Shown: positions 26,001-33,083 of the stretch, one piece after another | Position numbering within the stretch: the first letter of the stretch is position 1 | Layout of the letters: each line of letters starts with the position of its first letter | From: Rossellomorea vietnamensis | Lineage (GTDB): Bacteria; Bacillota; Bacilli; Bacillales; Bacillaceae_B | DNA length: 40,803 bases | Reading direction: 5' to 3' | Assembly (NCBI RefSeq): GCF_008180415.1 | Contig: NZ_VTEI01000006.1 | Coordinates: 1 to 40,803 of the forward strand | Translations under genes and position numbers: made by a program | Notes under the pieces: model-generated | What the model was told of the DNA's origin: nothing | What the model saw: only the letters and a program-made list of their open reading frames with translations | Database searches by the model: none

Positions 26001-26175
26001 CTCCCGAGGCTTTTCCATAGATGGCAAAGGATATCCCATCAAAAATGGTTGTTTTTCCAGACCCAGTTTTTCCGGAAATGACAAACATCGTCCTGTTTTC
26101 AAGAAGCTGAAAGTCAATCGTTTCGGCAGCAGGGTAAGGCCCGAACGCCTGCATGGTCAGTTGTAATGGTTTCAT
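23041..26175 (-). CDS. sbcC: SbcC, ATPase subunit of the SbcCD nuclease
   Basis: A 1044-residue SMC/Rad50-like protein. With SbcD it cuts DNA hairpins and blocked ends. The Walker A loop ISGKTGSGKTT (about residue 34) opens the head. Long coiled coils flank the zinc hook CPVCG (about residue 525). The ABC signature LSGGESFKAA and Walker B MFIDEGFGTLD close the head near the C terminus. The length is typical. The start ATG overlaps the sbcD stop (ATGA). A nuclease of hairpins is a fitting neighbour for a genome rich in inverted repeats, but that is only an observation. Confidence 0.95.
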   Translation of the reverse strand: MKPLQLTMQAFGPYPAAETIDFQLLENRTMFVISGKTGSGKTTIFDGISFAIYGKASGEDRNGNDLRSQFADDNDLTEVSLTFSLRSRTYLITRSPQQEKKKARGEGFTTVNAKAEFYSIDKHGEKKLLAANVRDVDEKIKEIIQLDANQFRQILMIPQGEFRKLLTSDSKDKEAILQRLFHTEFYKNIQDKLKEESDLLKRDVEKAVEDRTRNLLGIHPEQNVALRELLLEEPLNDTLIIEKLQYHNTDMNNALNELSQLFDKKQKDRDQLQKQIVHAQKLVEQFEKRRVLRKLKQTLENKREDIERLKAEIKKAHQADKLLKQDEYCHRLNRELKSVEQELEKLHIQQRELTINMHTAREKWEREQKKEEKRKEAGKKVNTLESLREDVFSYGQLEDEVSKLDGQRKRLKVEMKQAVEGLSAKKKILQEQEERKAALENLRVEMFEIEKAISELHSSEKLLLHYQKIAKESILLKLNLEKRNQQQKHAVQELEDARSTLNWLEGKWNKAQAGILASSLNEGDPCPVCGSEQHPVLAHLQEDLPHEKDIKAAKEMAGEKEKLSNESSRSFYEIEAQYTSIQTQKREALSEITEMIEGIKEEHIDSELESVRSLMDAKKTDLKTGRQQLSGLQLLIKNIEENKRSIEQQDKIIEQLTKDEQNLSENYYAKKGALESRRSAIPPEIRTREKFTQALHAAEKELNLLKTSYEKAQEVYNRLSKDVSVNEVQVNDRQAAVDKLKTEMEDERNKFLQILEEQGFESYRAFQEAKRTDSEISSMEKGVSSYGEEVRSVKDRLEELEKALQDSEEPRLEELQQQFTFMNEELKRLNEDYNSMKMRKSENEAILEYVLQLNKKMKDMENRYSLAGHLAEMARGHNAHRLTFERYVLASFLEDILLVANERLMKMTSGRYRLIRKKDRSKGNVQSGLELLVFDQYTGQDRHVKTLSGGESFKAALCLALGLADVVQQYAGGVSLETMFIDEGFGTLDPESLDHAIEALMDIQSSGRLVGLISHVPELKERIDARLEVISSQTGSTTRFHFLA

Positions 26176-27317
26176 TTCTTTTCAGCCTCCCTCTTCGCCT
26201 TCTCAATGACATTGATCATCATTTGTTTCTTCTCTTCTGAAAAATCAGAAGTGGTCATTTCATTGTAAAACTGCTGAAATAGTTCCAACTCTGTCTTTCT
26301 CTCATCCTTGACTGTAGAATAATTCTCTTTCCTTCTTAAATCGTATTGTTCTGCTTTTTTTTCTAAATGAAGAACATTGGGGTATACCTGGCGCAATTTA
26401 TTGATTGGATCGATAAGCGCTCCCTCATCAAGCAGAGTCACTTTCAGAAAGTCATCTGTTTTTTGATCGTTGAAAAAATGGGGATCTAATAGCTCCTCCA
26501 TAAACCCTTCTATCTCACGCATGTCCTGTTTGGGTGTTAAAGTTTTTTCTTCTATCGAGATATTTCCCTTTGAATCGATTTCAACAATTGAAACAGCTTT
26601 TCTCTGTTTAGCTTCAGAAAAAGAGTATTTTAATAGTGAACCAGAATACTTCACTCTAGCGTGCTTGATGGCATCCGGACTATGAAGATGTCCAAGGGCA
26701 GTATAGTGGAAAGGATCAAATAATTCAGAGCCTACACATCCTGAACCTCCCACAGACAAAGTTCTTTCAGAGTCAGAGGTTTTTCCTCCAAGAACAAAGG
26801 CATGACCTACGAATACCTGTGGCAGTGATGTGTCCATATTCTTTTCGATTTCACCAACGAGAGCCTGCATGGCATCGTGATGGGAGTGAATGGAATCATC
26901 TTGAAGGAGCTGTCTGACGATTCCAGGGTCTGCATAAGGAATTAAGTGAAAATGAACACCTTCCACTTCTATTGGAGTAAGATCATTCGTTAGTTTTCCT
27001 TTTAAATATAAACGGCTCTGTTTATACCACGACGTACCGAAAGACAGCCTTTCAGCACTATCATGATTTCCCGATATAGCTATTACTGGGATTTTTAACT
27101 CCACATTGATTTTGTATAAAATTTCATCAAGTAATTCAACAGCTTCCGTTGGCGGTACCGAACGGTCATATAGATCACCAGCGATAACCACTGCGTCAGG
27201 CTGTTCATCTTCTACCAATTGAACAAATTGATATAAAACTTCCCGCTGCTGTTCAGTCATATAGATTCCATGAACCAGCTTTCCCAAATGCCAGTCAGCT
27301 GTATGTATAAACTTCAT
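26172..27317 (-). CDS. sbcD: SbcD, nuclease subunit of SbcCD
   Basis: A 381-residue Mre11-type metallophosphoesterase. Metal motifs in order: HTADWHLGK, GDLYDRSVPP, SGNHDS, VGHAFV and GHLHSPD, giving the two-Mn site for 3'-5' exonuclease and endonuclease action. I start at MKFIHTADWHLG (27317), preceded by AGAGGTGA, and not seven codons earlier. It forms a two-gene operon with sbcC through a 4-base overlap. Confidence 0.95.
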   Translation of the reverse strand: MKFIHTADWHLGKLVHGIYMTEQQREVLYQFVQLVEDEQPDAVVIAGDLYDRSVPPTEAVELLDEILYKINVELKIPVIAISGNHDSAERLSFGTSWYKQSRLYLKGKLTNDLTPIEVEGVHFHLIPYADPGIVRQLLQDDSIHSHHDAMQALVGEIEKNMDTSLPQVFVGHAFVLGGKTSDSERTLSVGGSGCVGSELFDPFHYTALGHLHSPDAIKHARVKYSGSLLKYSFSEAKQRKAVSIVEIDSKGNISIEEKTLTPKQDMREIEGFMEELLDPHFFNDQKTDDFLKVTLLDEGALIDPINKLRQVYPNVLHLEKKAEQYDLRRKENYSTVKDERKTELELFQQFYNEMTTSDFSEEKKQMMINVIEKAKREAEKK

Positions 27318-27609
27318 CCTAATCACCTCTCCGAACAAATATTCTATTCGTATTATATCAAATATTCCCCGGTGTTTGTTACACTTTGATGGGTTGGCAT
27401 GAATTTACGGAGGATGCTGCAGTAATAACGTTTTCTTTGATCTGGGAGAGTAGTATTTCCTTTCTTAATCAGCTCTCCACACCCGCTGAAGCTCGTAGTA
27501 GACTAGCTACTCTCACCCACAGCCATTTATACACATGTATTACGCTAATAAGAAAATAGAAAAAACCATACCCTGCAGATAAGCAAGATGAAAAAAACTC
27601 TTTTCTAAA
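27318..27609. other. Intergenic region upstream of sbcD
   Basis: No gene-like frame. It contains the presumed sbcD promoter but no clear -35/-10 pair. Repeats begin at about 27610. Confidence 0.4.
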
Positions 27610-27877
27610 AGCTCTTTTCGTAAACTTTGTTTTTTTGTTACTATTTCCGAAAAAATATCCATATTAAGAGGGGTGAAAACTGGTAACCACCGAAAAGAAA
27701 AAAGCTACCCTCGATAAGAGATAAAACTCTTCCTCATTTTTACCAAGCAGAACTGGAGCGTAAGGCGTGCGACCTCCTGCGGGACTAGCGGGCATCTAGT
27801 TCCAGCGCCTTCCCCCTCGTGGTTGCTCGCCTGGAGCGGAAACCCATTAGGTTTAGAACAGCGAAATGTATACGAAA
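27610..27877 (+). repeat. MITE-like element D5a, interrupted by a second repeat
   Basis: The left end GCTCTTTTCGTAAACTTTG and right end AATGTATACGAAA are those of the D family. The interior is replaced from 27752 to 27848 by the GC-rich B repeat, and its right terminal repeat is split by D5b. Confidence 0.7.
27752..27848. repeat. Short GC-rich repeat B2
   Basis: CTGGAGCG, then CCTCCTGCGGGACTAGCGGG, CTAGTTCCAGCGCC and GCCTGGAGCGGAAA. This is the same frame as the outer arms at 6994-7360 but without the hairpin units. Confidence 0.8.
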
Positions 27878-28005
27878 GGCTGTTTTCGTATACATTGTTG
27901 CTTTCGGATATCCCCAGATACATGTTAACTAGGTTATCCCGGTGACTTAAGGTTGTTTTTTTCTGAAATTAGTATCAAATAGCAACAAAGTTTACGAAAA
28001 GAGCC
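27878..28005 (-). repeat. MITE-like element D5b, nested in D5a
   Basis: A 128-base short version. Ends GGCTGTTTTCGTATACATTG and GTTTACGAAAAGAGCC. Flanked by ATACGAAA and TTACGAAA (7/8 match), which are themselves part of the D5a right end; the sequence after it (ACGAAAACA) resumes that end. Confidence 0.8.
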
Positions 28006-28011
28006 TTACGA

Positions 28012-28054
28012 AAACAAAAAAAAAGATTGCTCCCTTTTTAGAAACAATCCTTTT
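28012..28054 (-). terminator. Terminator of the 176-residue lipoprotein gene
   Basis: On the reverse strand AAAGGATTG and CAATCTTTT pair (one G-U) and a run of nine T follows. Confidence 0.82.
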
Positions 28055-28064
28055 AAGCCTTTAA

Positions 28065-28595
28065 TTATCCGTTAACATCATTGCTAAGAGAAGATTTAAC
28101 CAATCCGGCTTCTTCAAGCAAGCTGCCGATTTGCTCTTCAGCTTCTGTGAATTTTTCATTAGCCGCTTCAAAGTTTACTTCTTCATTTTGCAGCTCAGCA
28201 GCTTTCATATCATAAGATTCGGCAAGTGTGGATTTGAATGTTTCTAATTCTTCCTCATACTGAGAAAGCTCTTCTGAAACTTCCATCCCTTGTACTGCTT
28301 CACTTGATGCAGTTGCTGATGCTGCAGCAGCTTCTTTCATTTCAGCACTAGGAGCTTCTTCTCCACCCATAGCAGCTTCAAACTCATTTAATTCATTATC
28401 TACTCCGTTAAGAGTACTTGTCATATTCAAGTAAAAATCCATCATTGCTCCGGATACATCAGCAGTTTCTTCTGTTGACTCAGTTTCTTCTGCATTGTCT
28501 GCACTATTATTGTCCGCTGCATTATTTTCTCCATTGTTCGAACAACCTGCAACCGCTAACAAAATAGCTAATCCTAACCACCATAATTTTTTCAT
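28065..28595 (-). CDS. Acidic helical lipoprotein, unknown
   Basis: A 176-residue lipoprotein. The signal peptide MKKLWWLGLAILLAVAGC ends in a lipobox (Cys18). A low-complexity Asn/Glu/Thr linker follows, to about residue 45, then a Glu/Ala-rich helical domain that may form a coiled-coil bundle (ELNEFEAAMGG, EELSQYEEELETFKSTLAES). I do not recognise the family. I start at the third Met of the open frame, because AAAGGATGA is spaced correctly for it. It should be anchored on the outer face of the membrane. Confidence 0.8.
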   Translation of the reverse strand: MKKLWWLGLAILLAVAGCSNNGENNAADNNSADNAEETESTEETADVSGAMMDFYLNMTSTLNGVDNELNEFEAAMGGEEAPSAEMKEAAAASATASSEAVQGMEVSEELSQYEEELETFKSTLAESYDMKAAELQNEEVNFEAANEKFTEAEEQIGSLLEEAGLVKSSLSNDVNG

Positions 28596-28800
28596 GTTCT
28601 TCATCCTTTCTGAATTGCCCATGTTGAATAGTTTTCCGGCAAAATCTGTGCTGCTGCCCATGCAACCTCACAAGTTTCAGCCGATAAGTATCTTATCATG
28701 GGAATATCAGGCAGGTAAAGGAATTGTCCTTCATTTCCATAAAGTTTAAATCTTGGAAATTTTGTATTATTTCTGAATAAAAGTAACCAATACTTACTGC

Positions 28801-28829
28801 TTGAAATTCTTCCGGAAATTCTACATAAT
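28801..28829 (+). promoter_or_regulatory. Sigma-A promoter of the tRNA-Sec gene
   Basis: TTGAAA, 17 bases, CATAAT. Transcription would begin around 28836, about 18 bases before the mature tRNA. Confidence 0.8.
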
Positions 28830-28853
28830 AGAGAATGCTGATATTATTCTTGT

Positions 28854-28950
28854 GGGGCTGATTGTGTTGCTGGTGCATGCCTCGGTCTTCAAAACCGCTT
28901 GGGAGGCGCGTGCCGTCTCCGCTGGGTTCGATTCCCAGGCAGTCCCGCCA
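28854..28950 (+). tRNA. selC: tRNA-Sec (anticodon TCA), selenocysteine tRNA
   Basis: A 97-base gene. GGGGCTG at the 5' end pairs with CAGTCCC before the discriminator G and an encoded CCA. The anticodon stem CGGT/ACCG holds the loop CTTCAAA with anticodon TCA. The long variable arm (28901-28920) pairs GGAG/CTCC and GGC/GCC. The T arm is CTGGG-TTCGATT-CCCAG. The length, the 13-base-pair-like acceptor/T stack and the variable arm are diagnostic of bacterial tRNA-Sec. The eighth acceptor pair is A-G, and the D stem (TGTG/CATG) is weak by eye. It is the partner of selB in this window. Confidence 0.92.
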
Positions 28951-28981
28951 AATTTAACTACAATTTCTATAGAATTTACAT

Positions 28982-29013
28982 TGACCTTAGAGGTTTCCTC
29001 TAAGGTCATTTTT
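28982..29013 (+). terminator. Terminator of the tRNA-Sec gene
   Basis: A perfect 12-bp stem TGACCTTAGAGG/CCTCTAAGGTCA with a TTT loop, followed by TTTTT. Confidence 0.95.
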
Positions 29014-29025
29014 CGTTGAAATGGG

Positions 29026-29115
29026 TTAGTTCCTGCCTTTCTTATACATCCGATAAGCTGCAAAGAATAAAATGACCCCAATAACTATGCCTGATAAATC
29101 CATCAGCAGCCCCAT
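29026..29115 (-). CDS. 29-residue single-span membrane microprotein
   Basis: A short frame from ATG to TAA. After MGLLMD comes one membrane segment (LSGIVIGVILFFAAYRMY) and a basic tail (KKGRN). GGAAGG lies four bases before the start. The layout (short acidic start, one span, positive C terminus) is that of small Bacillus membrane proteins, but I recognise no family. It converges on the tRNA-Sec gene, ending 13 bases beyond its terminator. Confidence 0.6.
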   Translation of the reverse strand: MGLLMDLSGIVIGVILFFAAYRMYKKGRN

Positions 29116-29263
29116 TGATCCTTCCGCCTTTCTACCCTCTTATTCACATGATAATGTGTACTACTTTTTGTATATTTTTTCGAAAGAAGAAGAAATTAAA
29201 ATATACAAGCATTAAGATTTTACCACATGATTCGATTTCGAATCTCAAAATAGGGGGATTAGG

Positions 29264-29755
29264 GTGAAAAAGAGGAATGAGAAAAAGATTTTACTCTTTT
29301 TACTGGGTTTTGGGTTACTTTCCTTCATGAATATTCTACGAAAACCCCCTATCAAGGACTGGCTGATTATTTTCCTTGTAAAGGGGTATATTTCTTCAAT
29401 TTTAGATAAGTTTGTGGTTAAGAAAGGTTATATAAAATATCCTCTCAAATTGATCAAAATATTTGATACAAGCTTTATTTTTGACTATTTATTATTTCCT
29501 ATTACCTGTGTTTATTACAATCTGGCCACTTATCAAAAGAACTTTAAAACTATTTTAATAAGAGTCCTCTATTTCAGTGTTCCTATGACTATGGTTGAAC
29601 AATGGCTGGAGAGGAAAACCAACTTGATTCAATACAAAAAAGGATGGAGCTGGATTTTTACTTTTACATCTTTAAATATCACCTTTTTAATGGTGAGAGG
29701 AATTATCTCACTAGTAAGGGTGAAAGCAGAGAGTGAGGATAGGAAATTTCAGTAG
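29264..29755 (+). CDS. CBO0543-family membrane protein
   Basis: A 163-residue integral membrane protein with four to five hydrophobic segments. The conserved core as I remember it is FDTSFIFDYLLFPITCVYYN, then MVEQWLERKTNLIQYKKGWSW and a final span. The function is unknown. It starts at GTG, about seven bases after AGGGGGAT. It is one of two such proteins in the window; the longer one at 3662 shares the E-x-x-x-x-K-x-N-x-x-x-x-x-W pattern. It shares a bidirectional terminator with the YtxH-like gene. Confidence 0.78.
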   Translation: MKKRNEKKILLFLLGFGLLSFMNILRKPPIKDWLIIFLVKGYISSILDKFVVKKGYIKYPLKLIKIFDTSFIFDYLLFPITCVYYNLATYQKNFKTILIRVLYFSVPMTMVEQWLERKTNLIQYKKGWSWIFTFTSLNITFLMVRGIISLVRVKAESEDRKFQ

Positions 29756-29858
29756 TATTAAATCCATGAATTCTCACAGGCTGCTCTCCAAAATTCGAGT
29801 GAGACCACCTCCAACATAAACTTTTAAGTTTTTCCGAAACCAGCTCAATTTAAACAGT

Positions 29859-29887
29859 AAAAAAAACCGGTAAAAACCGGTTTTTTT
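29859..29887. terminator. Bidirectional terminator, CBO0543-like / YtxH-like genes
   Basis: AAAAACCGGT-AAAA-ACCGGTTTTT with A and T runs on either side. Confidence 0.9.
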
Positions 29888-30449
29888 ATCCAAGCTGTCC
29901 AGGTATTTTTTTTTCTGAACTATCAGAAGAAGAAGTGTTGTTAAAGCCTGGGCTGTTGTTTGAAGTTGAACTGCTATTCACGCTTCCGCCTGATTGACTG
30001 GAGCTTTCATCCATTACTTCTTCCCCAGCCTCCTTTACCTTTCCTCCGATGTCTTTTAGGTCTGAAGTAGCTTCTTTGGCAGTTGAAAGAATTTCTGTGG
30101 ATTCTTCTTTAACTTGATTGACCTGCCCGACAATATCTCCGTTTACCTTTTCATAAAGATTTTGAGCATCATTGATAGCTTCTTTCAATACAGATTGAGC
30201 TGAACTTAAACGATCTTGCAGGTCGCTCTTAACTCCAGATGGGTCATTTCTTACTTGTCCAACCATGTCCATCGTGGAGTCTTTCATGCTTTTCGTATTG
30301 GAAGTCACTTTTTGTCTTGTTGTAGAGTCAAGCATGGCTAACGCTCCGCCAACTACCGCTCCCAATACCATTCCTTTTACAAGCTTTCCGTTCTTCTCTT
30401 CTTCGTTTGATGAAACATTCGTGTTATTATACGATACTGTTTGTGTCAT
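29886..30449 (-). CDS. YtxH-domain general stress protein
   Basis: A 187-residue protein with a short N-terminal tail and then the YtxH signature LVKGMVLGAVVGGALAMLDSTTR, a weak membrane span. A long amphipathic helical region (residues about 50-150, with SDLQDRLSSAQSVLKEAI) and a Ser/Asn-rich tail follow. Such proteins are general stress proteins of unknown function, possibly membrane associated. The start is chosen at MTQTVSY, nine bases after AGGAGG. A good sigma-B type promoter is present 50-70 bases upstream. Confidence 0.87.
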   Translation of the reverse strand: MTQTVSYNNTNVSSNEEEKNGKLVKGMVLGAVVGGALAMLDSTTRQKVTSNTKSMKDSTMDMVGQVRNDPSGVKSDLQDRLSSAQSVLKEAINDAQNLYEKVNGDIVGQVNQVKEESTEILSTAKEATSDLKDIGGKVKEAGEEVMDESSSQSGGSVNSSSTSNNSPGFNNTSSSDSSEKKIPGQLG

Positions 30450-30496
30450 AAAAAACATCCTCCTAAGCAATATTTATATATGGTCTTAGTTTTTTC

Positions 30497-30521
30497 TTTC
30501 CCGATATTTTTCATTTTAAAC
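30497..30521 (-). promoter_or_regulatory. Sigma-B type promoter of the YtxH-like gene
   Basis: GTTTAA, 13 bases, GGGAAA on the reverse strand. It fits the Bacillus general-stress consensus (GTTTAA, 13-15 bases, GGGTAT) and sits just upstream of a stress-protein gene. Confidence 0.75.
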
Positions 30522-30860
30522 TTTAAGTCCCTCCACATAGCCTTCGGGAATATTTCCCAAATTTAAAAAGCTGTGATGTTCTTACAAGGTCACTGAACAA
30601 GTCCACCAAAGATACCTTTAATTGCAGAATCGCATCTTTCCCGCTTCAGATGGTATGTAAGAGTGTTGGTTTCCATTCAAGATGCCTACTCCACTTGGGT
30701 ACAAGCCTGATGGAATGGGCTTTATTTTGATAGAGGCCTGTCATGTTTTCATTGGATACCCGAACCTTTTTCCTCTATTTATTATCCAAAATACTAAAAG
30801 ACATGGATAAGTGCCACCGGTCACTGGATTGAATCAGCGACTTTCCATCCACTAGGTGAA

Positions 30861-30896
30861 AAAGGACCATTTCAGCACCGACTGGCAAATGTTCTT
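30861..30896 (-). repeat. Decayed end of a hairpin repeat (A family)
   Basis: AAGGACCATTTCAGCACCGA and CTGGCAAATGTTC match the conserved CAGCCCCGACAGGCAAATGTTC end with several changes. Confidence 0.55.
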
Positions 30897-30955
30897 AAAA
30901 TCCTTCTATAGTTTAAGTAGTAAAGAGAGCAGCATATACATTGCTTCCAAAGAAA

Positions 30956-30998
30956 AAAGTCAACTTTTCTTCCTATTAAGGAAGGGAAAGTTGACTTT
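30956..30998 (-). terminator. Terminator of the sensor kinase gene
   Basis: A long stem AAAGTCAACTTT.../...AAAGTTGACTTT with an inner CTTCCT/AGGAAG. TTTTTTCTTT follows on the reverse strand. Confidence 0.9.
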
Positions 30999-31061
30999 AT
31001 CTTTGATTATAACAAGTCATAATAATAATTCGGTATATTTAAGAGCACTTGTTTTCACAGC

Positions 31062-32390
31062 TTAAACTTTTTCTTTTGTTCCCTCTTTTGCTCTCTTTGA
31101 TTTTTTGGGGAGAGCAGCAGGCAAAGTCAGATCAAAAGTAGTTCCTTTTCCTTTTTCACTTTGGACATGGATGGTTCCGTGGTGATCTTTCAATATTCTG
31201 AGACACACCATGAAGCCAAGTCCAGTGCCCTTCTCTTTTGTTGTATAAAAAGGCTCACCAAGTTTATTTAAGGTCTTTTCATCCATGCCGTTTCCTTCAT
31301 CTTGAAAGGTCAGCAGTACTTGTCCATTGAGTTCATTTGCCGATATGTAGATGTTGCCGCCCTCTGGCTGTGCTTCAATGGCATTTTTAATCAGATTGAT
31401 AAACACCTGTTTGATCTGATTTTCGTCACATTTTATAAAAAGTTCCTTTTTCGTGAACTGCTGGTGGATCGAAACATCGAATAACGTAGCATTGGTCTGC
31501 AGCAAGGCTGTAACCTGTTGAAGAATATGAAGGACATTTTTCTCCTTGAATTGGACTGCCTGTGGTTTTGCGAGCATGAGCAATTCACTTAAAACCATTT
31601 CAATCCTCTTAATTTCCGCAAAGATTATGTCTAAATAATACTGATTCGTATTTGAATCAGATTTCATTAGTTGAAGAAAGCCGTTTATGGCTGTAAGGGG
31701 GTTTCTGACTTCATGTGCGATTCCTGCAGCCAGCTGCCCGGCAATCGACAGCTTTTGTGATTGTACAGCAAGGTTTTCATTTATTTTCATAAGCTCTTCT
31801 TCAGCATATACTCTATGGGTTATATCTGAAATAGTGCCTATTGTTCCCTTGAAGACTCCTTTGTCATCATAATTAAGTTTGATATGAAGTTCCGCCCAAT
31901 AATTCCCGCCGTCTTTCGTTCTATAGAGTACCTCTACTTTTGTACTGCCTGCCTTTTCTTTAATGCTTATCCTGATTATCGGCAGAACTTCATGGCGCTG
32001 CTGCAAAGGTAAAAAATGGAGAGCATTCGCATTCAAACTTTCATGGACTGAATAACCTGAAAAACTCTCCCAGGCAGGATTAAGAAATTGAAATTGTCCT
32101 TGGGAATCAGTACGAAACACCACTTCGTCTATTTCCTCCAGAACAAGGCTCATCTCATCAGATAATGTACGGTACTTCTCTTCGCTTTCCTTCAGCTGTT
32201 CGAGGTTTCTTTTATGACGGTCGTAATAGCCGCCCAGCCAAACTGCCGCTCCTAAAATGAGAATGGTATACACAATATCGACAATTAGGTTAAGATCGTT
32301 TTCCAATATAAAATAAAAGATGTAATCCCAGGCACCCACAAACAAAGCCACCGTTATAAAAGATGTTATCCGACCCTTATATCGACCCAT
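31062..32390 (-). CDS. Membrane PAS sensor histidine kinase (sporulation-kinase type)
   Basis: A 442-residue kinase. Two N-terminal membrane segments (residues about 10-30 and 36-56) enclose almost no external loop. A PAS domain follows (about 72-195, with the C-terminal cap GTISDITHRV). The HisKA box GIAHEVRNPLTAINGF holds phosphorylated His226. The HATPase core has N (INLIKNAIEA), G1 (DEGNGMD) and G2 (GTGLGF) boxes. The arrangement resembles B. subtilis KinB/KinE-type kinases feeding the Spo0A phosphorelay. No response regulator is adjacent, as is usual for such orphan kinases. I start at MGRYKGR after AAGGGTGA, not 16 codons earlier. Confidence 0.9.
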   Translation of the reverse strand: MGRYKGRITSFITVALFVGAWDYIFYFILENDLNLIVDIVYTILILGAAVWLGGYYDRHKRNLEQLKESEEKYRTLSDEMSLVLEEIDEVVFRTDSQGQFQFLNPAWESFSGYSVHESLNANALHFLPLQQRHEVLPIIRISIKEKAGSTKVEVLYRTKDGGNYWAELHIKLNYDDKGVFKGTIGTISDITHRVYAEEELMKINENLAVQSQKLSIAGQLAAGIAHEVRNPLTAINGFLQLMKSDSNTNQYYLDIIFAEIKRIEMVLSELLMLAKPQAVQFKEKNVLHILQQVTALLQTNATLFDVSIHQQFTKKELFIKCDENQIKQVFINLIKNAIEAQPEGGNIYISANELNGQVLLTFQDEGNGMDEKTLNKLGEPFYTTKEKGTGLGFMVCLRILKDHHGTIHVQSEKGKGTTFDLTLPAALPKKSKRAKEGTKEKV

Positions 32391-32556
32391 TTCGTCACCC
32401 TTCGATTCATTCTTATAGTAATATCCTAATTTTCGCACAATTATCCTAAAATCAGTATACCATCTCTTGAAGAAAAAGGAATATTTTACTTGTGAAAAGT
32501 TTTAGAATTCACTTTAGCACATTAAAGCAACAATGACGGCTTTTTAAAACTGCCTC

Positions 32557-32585
32557 TTGCCACTGCCCCTCCGCTTGTCTATAAT
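32557..32585 (+). promoter_or_regulatory. Sigma-A promoter of yneK
   Basis: TTGCCA, 17 bases, TATAAT (perfect -10), ending 45 bases before the yneK start codon. Confidence 0.85.
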
Positions 32586-32630
32586 GAAAGACGATAATTG
32601 GCTTTTACAGAAATTTTGAGGTGAAAAAAC

Positions 32631-33059
32631 ATGCAATTAGAAGGCTGGTTTTTAATCTTCATCCTTTTCTGGGTAGTTGTCCTTATTTCCTTGTTTGCAA
32701 TCGGTGGTTTCTTTATGTTCAGGAAATTCTTGAAACGCATGCCGAAAGAGGATGGACGATCTGATTTAGACTGGGAAGAATATTATGTCAATAAAACGTA
32801 TACTTTATGGGGTCCTAAGGAAGTTGAAATTCTCAATGAATTGGTATCCCCAGTTCCGGAGCTGTTCAGAGATGTTGCCAAACAAAAAATCGCTGGAAAA
32901 ATCGGCGAGCTGGCTTTGAAAGAAAAGGCCTCTTTCATATCACAGGAGCTGATCGTCCGAGGATATATCATGGCCACTCCCAAAAGGGACCATAAATTTC
33001 TTAGAAAAAAACTGGATGAAATGAATATTGATGCTGCACCTTATGAACATCTATTCTAA
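32631..33059 (+). CDS. yneK: DUF2621 membrane-anchored protein YneK
   Basis: A 142-residue protein with one N-terminal membrane span (WFLIFILFWVVVLISLFAIGGFFM), a basic stop-transfer (RKFLKRM) and a cytoplasmic domain. The domain includes DLDWEEYYVNKTYTLWG and a C-terminal helical part ending in DAAPYEHLF. I assign it to DUF2621/YneK; in B. subtilis yneK lies next to ccdC, and here it lies on the opposite strand beyond uppP, in line with local rearrangement. The function is unknown. The ATG follows GAGGTG. It may be cotranscribed with the 31-aa gene downstream. Confidence 0.85.
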   Translation: MQLEGWFLIFILFWVVVLISLFAIGGFFMFRKFLKRMPKEDGRSDLDWEEYYVNKTYTLWGPKEVEILNELVSPVPELFRDVAKQKIAGKIGELALKEKASFISQELIVRGYIMATPKRDHKFLRKKLDEMNIDAAPYEHLF

Positions 33060-33083
33060 GAGTGCGGAAAGGAATTTATTGTA

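Larger units (their letters stand above)
30450..30955. other. Intergenic region upstream of the YtxH-like gene
   Basis: Besides the sigma-B-like promoter (30497-30521) and a decayed hairpin-repeat end (30861-30896), I see no gene or known RNA. Several moderate inverted repeats occur. Confidence 0.5.

Noticed and set aside
27705..27923. 72-codon reverse frame upstream of sbcD
   Set aside because: Lies in nested repeats D5a, B2 and D5b.
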